From positions 1-64,000 of the forward strand of contig JAWKMJ010000006.1 of the NCBI GenBank assembly GCA_041392305.1: DNA of 64,000 nt, in the 5' to 3' direction. Source of the stretch: JAGQYP01 sp041392305 (GTDB lineage Bacteria > Bacteroidota > Bacteroidia > Flavobacteriales_D > Crocinitomicaceae). A program made the translations under genes and the position numbers. Shown in pieces: positions 17,129 to 25,771 of this stretch (position 1 is the stretch's first letter; each line of letters begins with the position of its first letter). The notes under the pieces were generated by a model. It searched no databases. It was not told the origin of the DNA and saw only the letters and a list, made by a program, of their open reading frames with translations.

Positions 17129-18225
17129 AAAGTTTCGATTACTATATAAAATACATCAATAGTCTTTCTCCCGCCTACTTCTGCGGGTCTCCAAGAATAA
17201 GTTTGAACAAATTGAGTAATCTCATGTATTAAATTCTCTGCTTCTGAACTCACTTGTTTGTCGGAGCAAATGACTTTTCCGTCTTTTCCTACAACAAATT
17301 TTAAGGCAATCCTTATGGGTACTTGTGTAGGGAATTTTCGAATTCGAGAACTGATTTCTGATTGGAAGCGTTCTTCCGTCATGGGAGGACTTGACTGAAT
17401 GTTTGGGAAATCTATTATTTCTTCAAAAATGGCTTCGACTTCTTCTTCTGGGTAAGGAGCTCTTGGTTCATTATTGATAACCGCGATTAAAGAGTCGATG
17501 GACTTTTGTTTGCGCATTAATTCGATTTCGTATTTTTTCTTTTGATCCGCCAATGCTTTTTTCTTTTTCTTCACAAGTTCCATATAAGCCATGAGACTTC
17601 TCCCCATCTTTTCAATCTGTTTTTGATTGTGAAGGGGAAAAATATAAGAAGACTGGAACCATTGTAATGGAAAAGGGTGGGAAGATCCATTTATTTTGAT
17701 TTTACAATCGCTCTGATATTGTTCAATTGGAATTGCTTTTACATCGAAAGGAAATTGCTTTTTAACAGGATCCCATGTATAGCTTTCTTCTCCCATTATC
17801 AATTCAACCAAAGTGCTGGTATCACATAAATTGACTAAGTCTGGTCGTATCAAAGTGTTTTTAGGAAATTTCTTTTTTTCAGCTGTTGCTTCTTGAAATT
17901 GATATATTCTGGAAACTTTCGGATAGCCTGTGATTTGAATTCGGATACTTTCATTTTGAATTTCTACTTGATGACCTCCTAGGGGAATTTGTTCGAATAT
18001 GTATTCCGGATGGGAAATAAAAAGAGTGTCCATAAGGAGACCTTGGTCGTACAAAGTAAAAGAACAATAGCCATTAGAATTTGCGCTTAGATTACGATCT
18101 CCTAATCTAATTTTGACATAAGGAATAGAGGTGCGACTGCGAAAGGAATTGGTTTCAATTGTAACTTCAATAGAAGCAAAGGTAAAAAGTGGAAAGAGAC
18201 CTAGGAATAAAAATAGTTGTTTCAT
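17125..18225 (-). CDS. Secreted protein with TonB-like C-terminal domain
   Basis: 366 residues. The signal peptide MKQLFLFLGLFPLFTFA is followed by a small beta domain like those of carboxypeptidase-regulatory folds (PYVKIRLGDRNLSANSNGY). A charged coiled-coil stretch follows (about 210-250, KKKKKALADQKKKYEIELM). The C-terminus, from about 300, reads PIRIALKFVVGKDGKVICS ... YSWRPAEVGGRKTIDVFYIV. This is the TonB C-terminal fold, in which WxPA and a following beta strand are conserved. Its partner is unknown. No ExbB/ExbD genes are nearby. Confidence 0.78.
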   Translation of the reverse strand: MKQLFLFLGLFPLFTFASIEVTIETNSFRSRTSIPYVKIRLGDRNLSANSNGYCSFTLYDQGLLMDTLFISHPEYIFEQIPLGGHQVEIQNESIRIQITGYPKVSRIYQFQEATAEKKKFPKNTLIRPDLVNLCDTSTLVELIMGEESYTWDPVKKQFPFDVKAIPIEQYQSDCKIKINGSSHPFPLQWFQSSYIFPLHNQKQIEKMGRSLMAYMELVKKKKKALADQKKKYEIELMRKQKSIDSLIAVINNEPRAPYPEEEVEAIFEEIIDFPNIQSSPPMTEERFQSEISSRIRKFPTQVPIRIALKFVVGKDGKVICSDKQVSSEAENLIHEITQFVQTYSWRPAEVGGRKTIDVFYIVIETF

Positions 18226-18249
18226 CTTTTTATTGTTAGATGCATGGGA

Positions 18250-18283
18250 AATAAAAAATCCACAACTTTTCGGCTGTGGATTT
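18250..18283 (-). terminator. Intrinsic terminator after the 18306 gene
   Basis: On the minus strand AAATCCACA and TGTGGATTT form a 9-bp stem with an 11-base loop, followed directly by a T-rich tract. It is 22 bp past the stop of 18306-19058. Confidence 0.8.
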
Positions 18284-18305
18284 CAAATTATTTTGAGTGA
18301 AGTGC

Positions 18306-19058
18306 CTAGCACTTACTGTTTACATAGCAATTGTAAATGTCCATGAATTCAGAATCATCTTCAAACCATTGTTTTACCTTGTTCAATAGTTTTTGAGCTT
18401 CTCCAAGTTCGTCGTAGGCTTTTAACGCTTTGGCAGTTTCCAAAACACCTAACTTCAACATGGCATAATCTTCGGATTTCCAATCTCCAGTAGAAGTGAT
18501 TTTAGCTAATAAAGCATCACCTTCTTCCCAATACTTACTTGCTCCGTTTTTGTCATTTCTTTGGAATTTACAAGCTCCAAGCAAATAGCTGACACCTGCA
18601 TCTCCTTCGGATAATTTTCCATATTTCATAACAATTCCAAAAGCACGACCATAGTTACCAGTTAGAATTTCGTTGTCAATTGTTTCTAGCCAATATTTCT
18701 TAAGATTGGAAATGAAATCTGAATTCGTTTCATCTTGATCAAGAACACCTTCTTTGTCAAGTTTTTTAGCTCTTTCAGCATATCTCGTTGCAGTAGCAAT
18801 CGCATTTTTAGTGAAATCTTCCTTAAAGCCATCAGGATTTTTGTGAATAGCGAAGAATCCTTTTGCCATGTACATGTAGGGGATAGGATCGCTTTTTGTC
18901 GCGTCGTCTAATGTGTATTTTTCAGCTTTCTTAATTAATTTTTCGTAATCTCCATCGGCAAAATAAATCAGAAGATCATCGTAGTTTGGAGGTTGTGCAT
19001 TAGCGTTAACAGCTAAAAAGCAAAAAATGAATGCGGTTATGTACGTTAATTTTTTCAT
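18306..19058 (-). CDS. Secreted helical (TPR-like) hypothetical protein
   Basis: About 250 residues from the ATG at 19058. That ATG begins a good signal peptide (MKKLTYITAFIFCFLAVNANA); an upstream ATG would place eight extra residues before it. The mature part is helical, with repeat-like segments such as YMYMAKGFFAIHKNP and SYLLGACKFQRNDKNG, suggesting TPR-type repeats. It is probably periplasmic. Function unknown. A strong terminator follows, so it is likely monocistronic. Confidence 0.75.
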   Translation of the reverse strand: MKKLTYITAFIFCFLAVNANAQPPNYDDLLIYFADGDYEKLIKKAEKYTLDDATKSDPIPYMYMAKGFFAIHKNPDGFKEDFTKNAIATATRYAERAKKLDKEGVLDQDETNSDFISNLKKYWLETIDNEILTGNYGRAFGIVMKYGKLSEGDAGVSYLLGACKFQRNDKNGASKYWEEGDALLAKITSTGDWKSEDYAMLKLGVLETAKALKAYDELGEAQKLLNKVKQWFEDDSEFMDIYNCYVNSKC

Positions 19059-19156
19059 GATAAATACGTTTATCAGAATCAAAACAAGATTGATGCCGAA
19101 ATTCTAATTCTCCCAAAAATAACGATATTTTCCAGAATTAGTTACGATACCTTAGC

Positions 19157-21301
19157 TTATTCTTCTTCAAAGGTTTTTAAAAGGATTTCTAAAATTTCAG
19201 CAGCTGCCTTCGGAATCTTTGTTCCAGGTCCAAAAACCCCATAAACTCCAGCATTATAAAGAAAATCATAGTCTTGCTTTGGGATCACCCCTCCAGCAAC
19301 AACCATAATGTCCTCTCTTCCATGTTTTGTCAATTCTTGAATTACCTGAGGAACCAAAGTCTTATGTCCAGCCGCTAAAGAAGAAACACCTAAAATATGC
19401 ACATCATTCTCAATCGCTTGCTTGGCGGCTTCTTCAGGAGTTTGGAAAAGAGGTCCGATATCTACGTCAAAACCTAAATCAGCAAAAGAAGTAGCAATTA
19501 CTTTTGCTCCTCTGTCGTGGCCATCCTGACCCATTTTTGCGATCATGATTCGGGGTCTTCTTCCTTCTTTGGAAGCAAATTCATCAGCTAGTTTTTTCGC
19601 TTTTTCAAAATCTTCATCATTCATAGCTTCTGTGGCGTATACACCTGAGATTGATTTAATCGTTGCTTTATATCTTCCAAAAATCTGCTCCATAGCCATT
19701 GAAATTTCTCCCAATGTGGCTCTTTGTCTGGCACAGATGATTGCTTGAGCCAATAGATTTCCTTGTCCAGACTCCGCAATGGCAGTCAATCTAGCTAAGC
19801 TTTCCTGAACTTGATTTTCATTTCGATCGGCTTTCATTTGATTGATGCGATCGATTTGCGACTGTCTTACTTTTGTATTGTCTACTTCAAGGATTTCAAA
19901 TTCTGATTCTTGGTCTGTTTGGTAGTTGTTCACCCCAACAATAATGTCTTTTCCAGAATCGATTCTTGCTTGTTTTCTAGCGGCTGCCTCTTCGATTTTC
20001 ATTTTAGGTAGGCCCGTTTCGATAGCTTTGGCCATTCCACCTAATTTTTCAATTTCTTGGATGTGTCCCCAAGCTTTTTCAATCAATTCTTCTGTCAGTT
20101 TTTCAACGTAGTAAGAACCTCCCCAAGGATCCACCACCTTAGTAATATCTGTTTCTTCCTGAATGTACAATTGGGTATTTCTCGCAATTCGAGCTGAAAA
20201 ATCTGTTGGAAGTGCTATCGCCTCATCAAAAGCATTGGTATGCAATGATTGGGTTCCGCCTAAAGCAGCCGCCATCGCTTCGATGCAGGTACGAGCAACA
20301 TTGTTGAAAGGGTCTTGTTCGGTCAAACTCCATCCGGAAGTCTGACAATGCGTTCGCAAAGCCATGGACTTTTCATTTTGCGGATTGAATTGTTTGATCA
20401 ACTTTGCCCAAATGACTCTTCCCGCTCTCATTTTAGCGATTTCCATAAAGTGATTCATTCCAATCGCCCAGAAGAAGGAAAGTCTTGGAGCAAAATCATC
20501 AATTTTCAAACCTGCATTGATTCCCGAACGAATATATTCCAACCCATCCGCTAATGTATAGGCCAACTCAATATCTGCTGTGGCTCCAGCTTCCTGCATA
20601 TGGTATCCAGAAATCGAAATAGAGTTGAACTTGGGCATGTTTTGCGAAGTATATTCAAAAATGTCTGAAATAATCTTCATCGAAGGCTGAGGAGGGTAGA
20701 TGTAGGTATTTCGAACCATGAACTCTTTCAGAATATCATTTTGGATGGTACCGGAAAGTAATTTTTGATCTACACCTTGTTCTTCTGCCGCCACAATATA
20801 AAATGCCATGATCGGAACCACCGCGCCATTCATGGTCATTGAAACCGACATTTGATCCAAAGGAATCTGATCAAAAAGAATTTTCATGTCCTCAACGGAA
20901 TCAATGGCTACGCCGGCTTTGCCAACATCACCAACTACTCTTGGATGGTCAGAATCATATCCTCTATGCGTCGCTAAATCGAAAGCCACAGACAAACCTT
21001 TTTGACCTGCAGCCAAATTTCTTCTATAAAATGCGTTGGATTCCTCAGCAGTAGAGAATCCAGCATATTGTCTGATCGTCCAAGGTCGGATCGCATACAT
21101 CGTGGAATATGGTCCTCTCAAATAGGGAGGTATTCCAGATTGGTAGCCCAACTGAGATGCATCTTTTACGTCTGCCTCCTTATAGAAATTTCGGAGAGGA
21201 ATTCCTTCTGATGTTTGAAAAGTATCGTGCTGACCAGTGTGTTTGGAATCTTTCTGATCTAAAGCATTGTATTCTATAGTTGAAAAATCAATTCTGTTCA
21301 T
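19157..21301 (-). CDS. mutB: Methylmalonyl-CoA mutase, large (B12-binding) subunit
   Basis: 714 residues, the normal size. It interconverts methylmalonyl-CoA and succinyl-CoA using adenosylcobalamin. The catalytic barrel begins at about residue 40 (GIPPYLRGPYSTMYAIRPWTIRQYAGFS). The C-terminal cobalamin domain carries DGHDRG (593-598), with His595 as the lower axial cobalt ligand, and the nearby SSLAAGH and GGVIP loops. It lies 3 bp after mutA, so the two subunits are co-translated. The pathway serves propionate or odd-chain metabolism. Another B12-dependent enzyme, NrdJ, is encoded at 46347. Confidence 0.97.
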   Translation of the reverse strand: MNRIDFSTIEYNALDQKDSKHTGQHDTFQTSEGIPLRNFYKEADVKDASQLGYQSGIPPYLRGPYSTMYAIRPWTIRQYAGFSTAEESNAFYRRNLAAGQKGLSVAFDLATHRGYDSDHPRVVGDVGKAGVAIDSVEDMKILFDQIPLDQMSVSMTMNGAVVPIMAFYIVAAEEQGVDQKLLSGTIQNDILKEFMVRNTYIYPPQPSMKIISDIFEYTSQNMPKFNSISISGYHMQEAGATADIELAYTLADGLEYIRSGINAGLKIDDFAPRLSFFWAIGMNHFMEIAKMRAGRVIWAKLIKQFNPQNEKSMALRTHCQTSGWSLTEQDPFNNVARTCIEAMAAALGGTQSLHTNAFDEAIALPTDFSARIARNTQLYIQEETDITKVVDPWGGSYYVEKLTEELIEKAWGHIQEIEKLGGMAKAIETGLPKMKIEEAAARKQARIDSGKDIIVGVNNYQTDQESEFEILEVDNTKVRQSQIDRINQMKADRNENQVQESLARLTAIAESGQGNLLAQAIICARQRATLGEISMAMEQIFGRYKATIKSISGVYATEAMNDEDFEKAKKLADEFASKEGRRPRIMIAKMGQDGHDRGAKVIATSFADLGFDVDIGPLFQTPEEAAKQAIENDVHILGVSSLAAGHKTLVPQVIQELTKHGREDIMVVAGGVIPKQDYDFLYNAGVYGVFGPGTKIPKAAAEILEILLKTFEEE

Positions 21302-21304
21302 TGT

Positions 21305-22549
21305 TTAAGCTTTTACCATTTGGTATTTGTTTACTCCGATCTGCACTCTTTTACCTGACTCAATGGAAGAAAGGTAATCTGTTCTTTTTCCTACCAGGCC
21401 TTGCATGAAATCATCATAAATTTCCATGTATCCCCCTTGCGCTTCCATTTCCTGAAACTTTTTCCAACTTCGCTTCGCAATTTCTTCAGTCAAAAGCTCG
21501 ATATAGTAAGAACCACCCGCCGGATCGATGACTTGATTGATCAAGGATTCCTCTTTCAAAATCAACTGAATGTTTTTGGCCATTCTTTGGAAAAGTTCTT
21601 TCTCGTCAGCAGATTTTCCTTGGTAAGGTACTACTTCCATGGAGTCCACCCCGCCAATGGCAGCCGACATGGCTTCTGTAGTTTGGCGCAGCAAATTGTT
21701 GTAAGGGTCTTCATCGTGCAAATTCAAGGACATGGTCTTTGCATGAAGATGTATCTTAAATGCTTTTGAACTTTCAGGATGATATTGATCCACAATGTTT
21801 GCCCAAAGCATACGGATGGCTCTAATTTTAGCAATTTCGAAAAAGTAATTAGGTCCAATTCCTGTTGTAAACAAGATATTTTCAGTTACCAGATCGGTAT
21901 GGATTCCAGTAAATCTAAAATGGTTCAAATACTCATTACCACAAGAAAGTAAATAAGCAACTTCATCGATGATATTTCCACCTCTGTTTCGAATATCAGC
22001 TCCATCAATATTGAAAGCCTTAAACGTTGGTCGAGGAATGGTATATTTCAATACTTCATCAATTCCGACAAGAGAATCTTTGGCAATCGGATTAAAATTT
22101 ACCCACCCATTTGCACTTCCAGGAAGTTTTTCAAGCAATTGGCAGGCCTGATCCGGAGTCTTAACTGAAAAGGAAGAATAGATGTACTCCAATTCCACAT
22201 TTTCAAGCAATTGGTCAATGTGATGGTATGAATCAAAAGTCAGATCAATTCCCGAAATTCCTTTGTTAAGATCGTGAAGCAAATCAGCATTCGTCACAGT
22301 ATCTTCATACGATTTGAAAATAATCCAGTCGTTGTTGTCTTGCTTGTCTCCTCTTGTATAAGGAGCAATGTCCGGGTCGTTTCGATCTATGATTTTAGGT
22401 TCGATAATCGCTTGGATTTCAATCTCTTCATCCGTCGGAAATTGAAGAATATTATAATCCTTTCCTTTGAGGTCGGCAATTACTTTATTTTTCCACGAAT
22501 CAAAATCCGTTTTCTGAAATTCAGTAAAATCAATTTTTTTGTCTGCCAT
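21305..22549 (-). CDS. mutA: Methylmalonyl-CoA mutase, small (non-cobalamin) subunit
   Basis: 414 residues. It resembles the catalytic barrel of the mutase (for example FRFTGIHTDLVTENILFTTG and the DPAGGSYYIELLTEEIA segment) but stops after the barrel, with no DxHxxG cobalamin domain. That is typical of the shorter Bacteroidota beta subunits. It partners MutB in the heterodimer and is needed structurally rather than for cobalt binding. The gene starts the mutAB pair. Confidence 0.93.
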   Translation of the reverse strand: MADKKIDFTEFQKTDFDSWKNKVIADLKGKDYNILQFPTDEEIEIQAIIEPKIIDRNDPDIAPYTRGDKQDNNDWIIFKSYEDTVTNADLLHDLNKGISGIDLTFDSYHHIDQLLENVELEYIYSSFSVKTPDQACQLLEKLPGSANGWVNFNPIAKDSLVGIDEVLKYTIPRPTFKAFNIDGADIRNRGGNIIDEVAYLLSCGNEYLNHFRFTGIHTDLVTENILFTTGIGPNYFFEIAKIRAIRMLWANIVDQYHPESSKAFKIHLHAKTMSLNLHDEDPYNNLLRQTTEAMSAAIGGVDSMEVVPYQGKSADEKELFQRMAKNIQLILKEESLINQVIDPAGGSYYIELLTEEIAKRSWKKFQEMEAQGGYMEIYDDFMQGLVGKRTDYLSSIESGKRVQIGVNKYQMVKA

Positions 22550-22649
22550 TGAGCTAAAACTTTAAAGTATAAAAATAAGATTTTCTAGCAAATCAAGAGG
22601 ATCAAAGGTGTCCAACAAAAAGAAAAAAAGAAAAAATCCCAAAACAAAA

Positions 22650-22727
22650 GGACCCGAAAAGGGTCCAACAACTAATCAAGCAAGGGAAAAAAATCAAAAT
22701 AAAAGGACCCTAAAGGGGTCCAACAAC
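22650..22727 (+). repeat. Two REP-like stem-loops upstream of the RAYT transposase
   Basis: Two direct copies of GGACCC - 4 or 5 bases - GGGTCC followed by AACAAC, at 22650-22672 and 22705-22727. A degenerate third copy (GGATCAAAGGTGTCCAACAA) begins near 22598. Inverted counterparts lie after the transposase gene at 23231-23300. Confidence 0.88.
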
Positions 22728-22769
22728 CGTAAAAGCGTATCTTGCAGAACACTTAAATCAAAAACCAAA

Positions 22770-23216
22770 ATGTCTACATACACCCAAATCCTCTGCCAAC
22801 TGGTGTGGGGAACAAAAAGACGAGAAAAAACACTCGACAAGAAAAACAGAGAAGAACTCTTCAAATACATCCGAGGACTTTGCGAGAAGAAAAAATGCCT
22901 GGCCTATCAAATCAATGGCGTGGAAGATCACATTCATATCGTGGTAGATGTCCATCCTTCGGTAGCGGTATCCGATCTAGTTAAGGATATTAAACTTGCA
23001 ACCACTCAGTGGATCAAAAAGGAGAAAGTTTTTCCTAGATTTTCTGGATGGCAAGCGGGTTTTGGTGCTTTCACATATTCCATCAAGGAGAAGGAGAGAG
23101 TAGTGAATTACGTTAAAAACCAAGAGGCACACCATGCCTATCGTTCATTTTTGGAAGAGTATATTGAGTTCTTGGAGACTCATGAGGTATGCTATGACCC
23201 ACAATATGTGCCTTAG
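22770..23216 (+). CDS. REP-associated tyrosine transposase (RAYT, IS200-like Y1 family)
   Basis: About 148 residues from the ATG at 22770. A longer open frame from 22608 runs through the REP hairpins and gives a lysine-rich non-protein-like leader, so I reject that start. The HUH metal motif is HIHIVVDVH (near residue 53), and the catalytic tyrosine is in YVKNQEAHH (near 115). Such enzymes nick single-stranded DNA at REP hairpins and are thought to spread them. The gene is bracketed by two REP-like hairpins on each side in opposite orientation, the typical layout of such units. Confidence 0.92.
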   Translation: MSTYTQILCQLVWGTKRREKTLDKKNREELFKYIRGLCEKKKCLAYQINGVEDHIHIVVDVHPSVAVSDLVKDIKLATTQWIKKEKVFPRFSGWQAGFGAFTYSIKEKERVVNYVKNQEAHHAYRSFLEEYIEFLETHEVCYDPQYVP

Positions 23217-23230
23217 CTCGGGGTGTATGA

Positions 23231-23300
23231 TTGTTGAACCCCTTTGGGGTTCTTTTTTTTGCCCTGCGGGCTTTATGGTTGTTGAACCCTTTCAGGGTTC
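23231..23300 (-). repeat. Two REP-like stem-loops downstream of the RAYT gene (inverted orientation)
   Basis: GTTGAACCCC-TTT-GGGGTTC (23233-23252) and GTTGAACCCT-TTC-AGGGTTC (23281-23300), each with the tail read as AACAA(C/T) on the minus strand. A small GCCC/GGGC stem lies between them. The first, followed by eight T on the plus strand, should also terminate the transposase transcript. The second lies inside the 3' end of the EI24 gene. Confidence 0.88.
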
Positions 23301-24013
23301 TTTTGTGAATTTGGTGTTAGGAAAATGTTGGTGGCGTAGATTGTGATCAATGGAGGGGCTAGTATGATACCTGCGTGTGGGATGAGCATAATTAGAGAAA
23401 AGATCAGTCCAATTGTAAAACAGGTTTTTCCATTTTTGAATGCGAATTGCCAGCTTTGAATGATATCGAATCGATGTCTTTCCAAGGAATAATCCATATA
23501 GGCGAATCCAAAGAAAAAGGAGGAAATCAAGAGTAGAATGACTGGTGTTAATCCTTCGAATGGTAAAATCAGATTGATCAATAGCCATAATATGGTCAGG
23601 AACATTTCAAGTGAAAATCCTGTGATCGAAATAATCAATCCACGAAATATATCCTCGATCATTCTACTCCATGAAAATTTGAATTGATTGCCTGTTAGCT
23701 TTTGATCATACTTTTCTGAAATGTAGGCATTAAAAGGGGAGAGAAGAGTAAGGATTATAAACTTGAATAGCTCAAACAAAATCAGAAAATAGAACCACTC
23801 AACTCCTGAAATATAAGATTTTAGTTCCCATTCCCATCCAAATATGGAAATGATATCAAATTCATGGAAATAATCAAAAAACGACTGGGACTGAAATTGG
23901 ACTACAAAATAGCCTAACCAGATAAGAAGTGAAGGAAGAAAAATCCAATACAATCGAAATCGATGTACATTTTGCAAGGTTTGAATTCCAGATTGTAGAA
24001 ACCTATTGTTCAC
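23273..24013 (-). CDS. EI24/CysZ-like integral membrane protein
   Basis: 246 residues with five to six hydrophobic segments (about 22-40, 70-95, 135-165, 195-225). The segment TLLSPFNAYISEKYDQKLTG is typical of the EI24 family (LLAPFxxxLxExVxxxxTG). E. coli CysZ imports sulfate, but members in this phylum are uncharacterised, so the substrate is open. The last dozen or so codons (...NPERVQQP) run through a REP-like stem-loop, so the tail looks as though it was supplied by the repeat. It starts directly after the M28 peptidase gene. Confidence 0.82.
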   Translation of the reverse strand: MNNRFLQSGIQTLQNVHRFRLYWIFLPSLLIWLGYFVVQFQSQSFFDYFHEFDIISIFGWEWELKSYISGVEWFYFLILFELFKFIILTLLSPFNAYISEKYDQKLTGNQFKFSWSRMIEDIFRGLIISITGFSLEMFLTILWLLINLILPFEGLTPVILLLISSFFFGFAYMDYSLERHRFDIIQSWQFAFKNGKTCFTIGLIFSLIMLIPHAGIILAPPLITIYATNIFLTPNSQKNPERVQQP

Positions 24014-24969
24014 CTAAAAAGAGTTTACAAAATCAACTACAAAAAGCGCAATTTTATTGTAGTCGAGTAGTTCAGGTTTGTCAGAATCTTCATGATAATG
24101 CTTGTTTCGATAAAAGGAAGTATCGGTAATCATGAAGGCTTTTAAACCCAGTTTCCAAAATGAAAGATGATCTGAAAAATCCACTCCTGTCATGAAAGAA
24201 GGCGCTTGCACATATTCGTATTTAATACTCGATTGACTTTTAAGTTTGTCGAAAAGTTCTTTACCTACATTTCCTTGTTTCTCATTTTCAACAATGGCTA
24301 AGAAATTGGCTTGAGTACCGTATTGATGTTTCATGGCATCTACAGGATATTCCTGAGTATTTTTATTCTCATCGTAATAACCAATCATTTCCAAGCAAAC
24401 CATGTATTTTAAATCTGCTTTTTCTTTTTTAAGCTTATTTGCATAGTGGTAAGAACCCATATTTTCTGTTCTGAAATAAGGCGGTTCTTCCAGAGTAAAG
24501 GCTACCAATTCAATGCGATTCTTGATTTCTTTTTCGGAAAGTAAACGGCCACTTTCTATCAGTCCTGAAATTCCACTGGCATTGTCATCTGCCCCAGGGG
24601 TTGCTCCACAAACATCGTAATGTGCGCCAATGACCACTAACTCAAAAGCATTAGCGTTCAATACACCGATAACATTTTTATAGGTTTTCTTATTGACTTC
24701 AAAAGTTTGGTAATAAACCGTGTCGCAATAAGCTTCAAACTGATGGAAAATGTAAGTGGCAACCGAGTCAAGAATCTCTATGTTTTCATGATTTCTTGGT
24801 CGACTTGTATTGCACAAAACATTTACATGAGACTGTACTTTTTGGACTAAAAGGGAGTCTGCAGAAAGAGGTGTTTCAGCCGAATTCTCTTGTTTGTTCT
24901 CACCTTTTTTCTGGCCCCACAAGTAGTGAGAAAAAGCAAAGAAAGGGTGACGATAGAAACAAAACGCAT
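24014..24969 (-). CDS. M28-family metallopeptidase, lipoprotein, interrupted by an apparent -1 frameshift
   Basis: The catalytic frame (from about 24922 down to 24014) has the M28 zinc motifs: VIGAHYDVCG (His, Asp), PGADDNASG, FTLEEPP (Glu pair), MTGVDFSDHLSF (Asp/His). Its only starts are late and non-ATG. Just upstream in another frame, the ATG at 24969 (3 bp after the preceding stop codon) opens MRFVSIVTLSLLFLTTCGARKK, a lipoprotein signal with Cys17. The two frames join exactly at 24904-24910, which reads A AAA AAG in the signal frame. A -1 slip there, or one more A, gives one continuous protein of about 318 residues. It is either programmed frameshifting, a mutation, or a base-call error in the A6 run. 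Confidence 0.85.
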
Positions 24970-24972
24970 GGC

Positions 24973-25515
24973 TTATTCTTTTACTTTTCGGTGATATTTT
25001 CCATTGGCCATGATGCCTCTTAGCCGAGTCAAGAAATCTTTTAACTCTGTATAATCTTCATACATTTTGTACAGAATTTTCTTTCTTTTTCCCTTGTAAT
25101 TGAAAACAATGGCTTTGGTGGAAACATCCGAAACGGCATAACCAAATTTCTCGGGATATTCTTCTATTCTCAAATTACTCATCATCTGGTAGATTTCTTT
25201 TACTTCAGAAGCCTTGATAGTACCAGTAAATTCACCGATTTTATCTGTATTGCTGATGCCTTCATAAGTGAAATTTCCACTCGCATAAATCGAAAATTTT
25301 TCTACTGGACATCTTCCAAAACAAGCGCCTAATTCAACATGAATCAACAAAGAATCTTCTTTAAACTCATCCATGTTTATTTTATCATTGGAATTTCCTG
25401 CCGAGTTATTCGAAACTGAAGTTTCTTCAGTTTTCCCTGCTTTACCAGCTTCCTTAGTACTTCCACAAGCAAAAACAAAACTGCTTAAGAGTATAAAAAC
25501 AAAAATCTTTTTCAT
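24973..25515 (-). CDS. DUF6438-type lipoprotein
   Basis: About 180 residues from MKKIFVF (25515); an ATG two codons upstream is also possible. The N-terminus ends in FVFACGS, a lipobox, so the product is a lipid-anchored envelope protein. The motif GACFGRCPVEKFSIYASGNF and the following YEG strand match DUF6438 (xxCFGxCPxYxxxI), whose function is unknown. The two cysteines of CFGRC could bind metal or form a disulfide. It is followed after 3 bp by the M28 lipoprotein start, so both lipoproteins are co-expressed. Confidence 0.8.
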   Translation of the reverse strand: MKKIFVFILLSSFVFACGSTKEAGKAGKTEETSVSNNSAGNSNDKINMDEFKEDSLLIHVELGACFGRCPVEKFSIYASGNFTYEGISNTDKIGEFTGTIKASEVKEIYQMMSNLRIEEYPEKFGYAVSDVSTKAIVFNYKGKRKKILYKMYEDYTELKDFLTRLRGIMANGKYHRKVKE

Positions 25516-25596
25516 ATACATTGGTTTATCGAGTAAAGATACAAAGATGAAGCCAAAGTGAGTATGGAATTATGAATGTAGAATTAAGAATGTAGA

Positions 25597-25638
25597 ACCG
25601 AGCGATAGCGAGCTCATCGACCGATAGGGAGATAATTT
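25597..25638. repeat. Dispersed intergenic repeat (ACCGAGCGATAGCGAGCTCA type), copy 2
   Basis: Nearly the same as 4001-4042, including the trailing GACCGATAGGGAGATAATTT. It lies in the 250-bp space between the DUF6438 gene and yidC. Confidence 0.8.
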
Positions 25639-25691
25639 AGAATGCAGAATTTAGAGTTTAATAAAGTTAAGAGTTATTGCTTGTGTTTTTT

Positions 25692-25722
25692 TATTTAAAA
25701 AAAGCCGACAAATGCCGGCTTT
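25692..25722 (-). terminator. Intrinsic terminator after yidC
   Basis: On the minus strand AAAGCCG and CGGCTTT form a 7-bp stem (25716-25722 with 25701-25707), followed by seven T and a T-rich tract. It is about 50 bp past the yidC stop codon. Confidence 0.85.
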
Positions 25723-25771
25723 GAAATATCGAGATGATTCTAAAATTTACAATCGTAAATCTAAAATCAAG

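Noticed and set aside
22608..22769. N-terminal extension of the RAYT transposase from an upstream start
   Set aside because: The extension is read through two REP-like hairpins, is lysine-rich and repetitive, and the family N-terminus begins at 22770.
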